In this document: positions 4,778 to 5,342 of the stretch, piece after piece
Position numbering within the stretch: the first letter of the stretch is position 1
Layout: each line of letters opens with the position of its first letter
NCBI GenBank assembly: GCA_025964215.1
Contig: JAOPZG010000619.1
Location: 1-5,342 of the forward strand
Direction of reading: 5' to 3'
Origin: Conexibacter sp.
GTDB taxonomy: Bacteria > Actinomycetota > Thermoleophilia > Solirubrobacterales > Solirubrobacteraceae
Length of the DNA stretch: 5,342 nt
Translations under genes and position numbers: made by a program
Notes under the pieces: generated by a model
Databases searched by the model: none
What the model was told of the DNA's origin: nothing
Seen by the model: the letters and a program-made list of their open reading frames with translations, nothing else

Positions 4778-5342
4778 GTGGACGACCAGCATCCAGACCG
4801 GCACGACGCACAGCCCGGCGACGGACTCGCCGACGAGCTGCTGCGCAGCGCCCTGCTCGACCCCGAAGCGGCCGCGGCGGTCGCGCTCAAGGTCCACGGG
4901 CTCGCGCTCGCCGAGGAGCTCACGGTCGTCTTCCACGGCCGCCGCGACCTCGGCACGATCCAGACCTACATCGCCAACGGCGGCCACGGCGAGGGCGAGC
5001 GCCTCGGCGCCCGCGACCTCCTGCGCGTGCCCGTCGACCTCGACCTCGGCGAGGCCTACACCCGCGAGGAGGCCGAGGAGGCCTACGCCGCCCAGGCGCG
5101 CACGCTGCGCGACGCGCTCCAGGCCGCCGACACCGTCCTCGCGATCTGGGAGGGCCCGCTGCGCGACGCCGCCGAGTCCGGGGTCAAGCTCGTGCGCTCG
5201 GTCGACCTCGACATCCCGCTGCCCGCCCACCGCCTGATGCCGGTCGCGCTCGTCGCGCCCGAGCGCCGGCTCACGATCGTCCCGGTCTGCGGCGCGCGCA
5301 CCCTCTCTGAGGGCCTGCCGCCGATGGGGATCGCCTGCGCCC
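4778..5342 (+). CDS. Uncharacterised protein, N-terminal part (3' end off window)
   Basis: Open from GTG 4778 to the right edge: 188 complete codons with no stop. I do not recognise the family. Seen: a short acidic/polar start (DDQHPDRHDAQPGDG), then an Ala/Leu-rich helix (17-48), then a probable beta-strand and loop (LTVVFHGRRDLGTIQTYI, 48-65) and a Gly-rich turn (NGGHGEGERLG, 67-77). Next come DLLRVPVDLDLGEAY (80-94), a charged Glu/Ala-rich helix (95-117), ADTVLAIWEGP (117-127) and mixed alpha/beta sequence to the edge. There is no signal peptide or membrane segment, so it is probably cytosolic. Third positions are almost all G or C and the GGAGG site is well placed, so this is a real gene. 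Other open frames across 4741-5310 are Arg/Pro-rich or Ser-rich shadows of it. It is divergent from the DUF4235 gene. Confidence 0.8.
   Translation, partial: MDDQHPDRHDAQPGDGLADELLRSALLDPEAAAAVALKVHGLALAEELTVVFHGRRDLGTIQTYIANGGHGEGERLGARDLLRVPVDLDLGEAYTREEAEEAYAAQARTLRDALQAADTVLAIWEGPLRDAAESGVKLVRSVDLDIPLPAHRLMPVALVAPERRLTIVPVCGARTLSEGLPPMGIACA

Noticed and set aside
2958..4796. Shared 12-mer ACCAGCATCCAG just after the prs and last-gene starts (2958-2969 and 4785-4796)
   Set aside because: It is read in different frames, and about one 12-base match between any two sites is expected by chance in a window of this length.
3982..4956. Minus-strand open frame across the ParS-like and DUF4235 loci
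   Set aside because: It crosses convergent genes and the divergent spacer, is Arg/Ala-rich without a motif, and conflicts with better-supported genes on both strands.
4741..5310. Plus-strand open frame starting at ATG 4741-region, Arg/Pro-rich
   Set aside because: Frame shadow of the gene starting at GTG 4778, which has the Shine-Dalgarno and normal amino-acid composition.

Overview
The window is very GC-rich, with G or C at almost every third codon position, a tRNA gene without an encoded CCA, GTG and TTG starts, and a GAAC-N4-GTTC damage box of the Gram-positive/actinobacterial type. Together with a DUF4235 protein and a Sec-exported RTX-repeat protein, this suggests an actinobacterium. 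A member of Thermoleophilia/Solirubrobacterales is my best guess, but that is inference from gene content, not from a marker gene.

Layout. Positions 1-634 (minus) hold the N-terminal part of a secreted protein with 13 full RTX calcium-binding nonapeptides; its C-terminus lies beyond the left edge. Positions 707-1438 (minus) encode an HNH endonuclease with a second zinc motif and a C-terminal helix-turn-helix. Its promoter region carries a near-consensus LexA (SOS) box. Just upstream of it on the same strand is tRNA-Gln(UUG) at 1479-1549. A 63-base divergent spacer separates the tRNA from glmU (1613-2935, plus), which is followed after 16 bases by prs (2952-4034) and, overlapping prs, by a small gene (4009-4356) whose product resembles Xre/MbcA/ParS (DUF2384) antitoxin proteins. 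This plus-strand group converges on a DUF4235 membrane-protein gene (4353-4649, minus), and the two stop codons share bases. After a 128-base divergent spacer full of short palindromes, an unrecognised protein gene starts at 4778 (plus) and runs off the right edge.

How the genes fit together. glmU and prs are a classic conserved housekeeping pair: GlmU makes UDP-GlcNAc for peptidoglycan and Prs makes PRPP for nucleotides, His and Trp. The rest is accessory. The two points most worth following are the apparent SOS control of the HNH nuclease, and the ParS-like gene translationally entangled with prs. Prs is the reported target of ParT, the RES-domain toxin partner of ParS proteins, but no RES toxin is visible in the window.
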